Below are positions 63,932 to 64,000 of a DNA stretch of 64,000 nucleotides, in pieces. The first letter of the stretch is position 1; each line of letters opens with the position of its first letter. The stretch is from Erwinia sp. E_sp_B01_1 (lineage in GTDB: Bacteria > Pseudomonadota > Gammaproteobacteria > Enterobacterales > Enterobacteriaceae): contig NZ_CP142208.1 of assembly GCF_036865545.1 (NCBI RefSeq), forward strand, positions 3,038,001 to 3,102,000. The letters are read 5' to 3'. The translations under genes and the position numbers were made by a program. The notes under the pieces are model-generated. The model had not been told where the DNA came from, did not search any database, and saw only the letters and a list, made by a program, of their open reading frames with translations.

Positions 63932-64000
63932 AACTATTCCTGATTAAGATGACGGACTTTTGCGGTATTTCCACAGCCAACGGCCACTATTAAGGCGGCG

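Overview
This is about 64 kb of chromosome from a gamma-proteobacterium of the Enterobacterales. I infer Erwiniaceae (Pantoea/Erwinia type) from gene content and codon style; no single marker proves it. The nac-cbl pair, amn and two identical tRNA-Asn genes are the neighbourhood that surrounds the asn tRNA cluster in E. coli. Most of the window is GC-rich and densely coding. The exception is the stretch from about 56.8 to 59.5 kb, which is clearly AT-rich.

Layout. 1-7.6 kb: end of a MocR-type regulator (PtsJ-like), a glutamine-amidotransferase-like protein, an LprI-like periplasmic protein preceded by the tail of a lost gene, a solitary panB, an Lrp/LysE divergent pair and an AraC/SDR divergent pair. 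Three copies of a small stem-loop repeat lie between these genes. 8-20.2 kb: a co-directional cluster with a FadL-type porin, a Ser-type arylsulfatase, its radical-SAM maturase, a complete MoxR/Bat set (MoxR, DUF58, DUF4381, VWA, VWA-TPR, BatD), an exported HAD phosphatase, a small exported protein and a probable outer-membrane barrel. The genes from the maturase to the phosphatase overlap or abut, so the Bat machinery is translationally tied to sulfatase maturation. 20.5-26 kb: arsRBC, then a FecBCD-type metal or metallophore ABC transporter with a Zur-like palindrome just before its first gene, then a DUF1289 protein. 26-31 kb: a PAS-GGDEF diguanylate cyclase, a MerR-type regulator, cbl, and nac with a textbook sigma-54 promoter and an NtrC site. 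31-34.7 kb: a ribose/inositol-class sugar ABC transporter.

35.17-56.65 kb lies between two identical tRNA-Asn genes with matching flanks (142-bp direct repeats). It holds a large organosulfur module: MetNIQ-like transporter, DszA/NtaA-like and SsuD-like FMN monooxygenases, two tandem SfnB-like flavoproteins and an FAD protein. These face a remarkable regulator in which a sigma-54 activator (AAA+ and Fis-type HTH) is fused to a full SsuA-like sulfonate-binding domain. Between the regulator and the ssuD-like gene are two 16-bp palindromes and a sigma-54 promoter, which together look like a self-contained sulfonate-sensing circuit. The same interval carries a HigBA-type toxin-antitoxin pair, the tail of a deleted ABC exporter, amn, a liv branched-chain amino-acid transporter with a predicted NtrC/sigma-54 promoter, and a Gfo/Idh/MocA dehydrogenase.

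56.8-64 kb: after the second tRNA-Asn comes an AT-rich, probably acquired pair (Wzx-type flippase and TupA-like ATP-grasp protein). Then follows an iron-linked group: FAD monooxygenase with a Fur box, DUF998 membrane protein, siderophore-interacting flavoprotein with a Fur box, and an EntS-like exporter. The best candidates for undescribed biology are the sigma-54 activator/SsuA fusion with its operators and the sulfatase-maturase-Bat-HAD operon.
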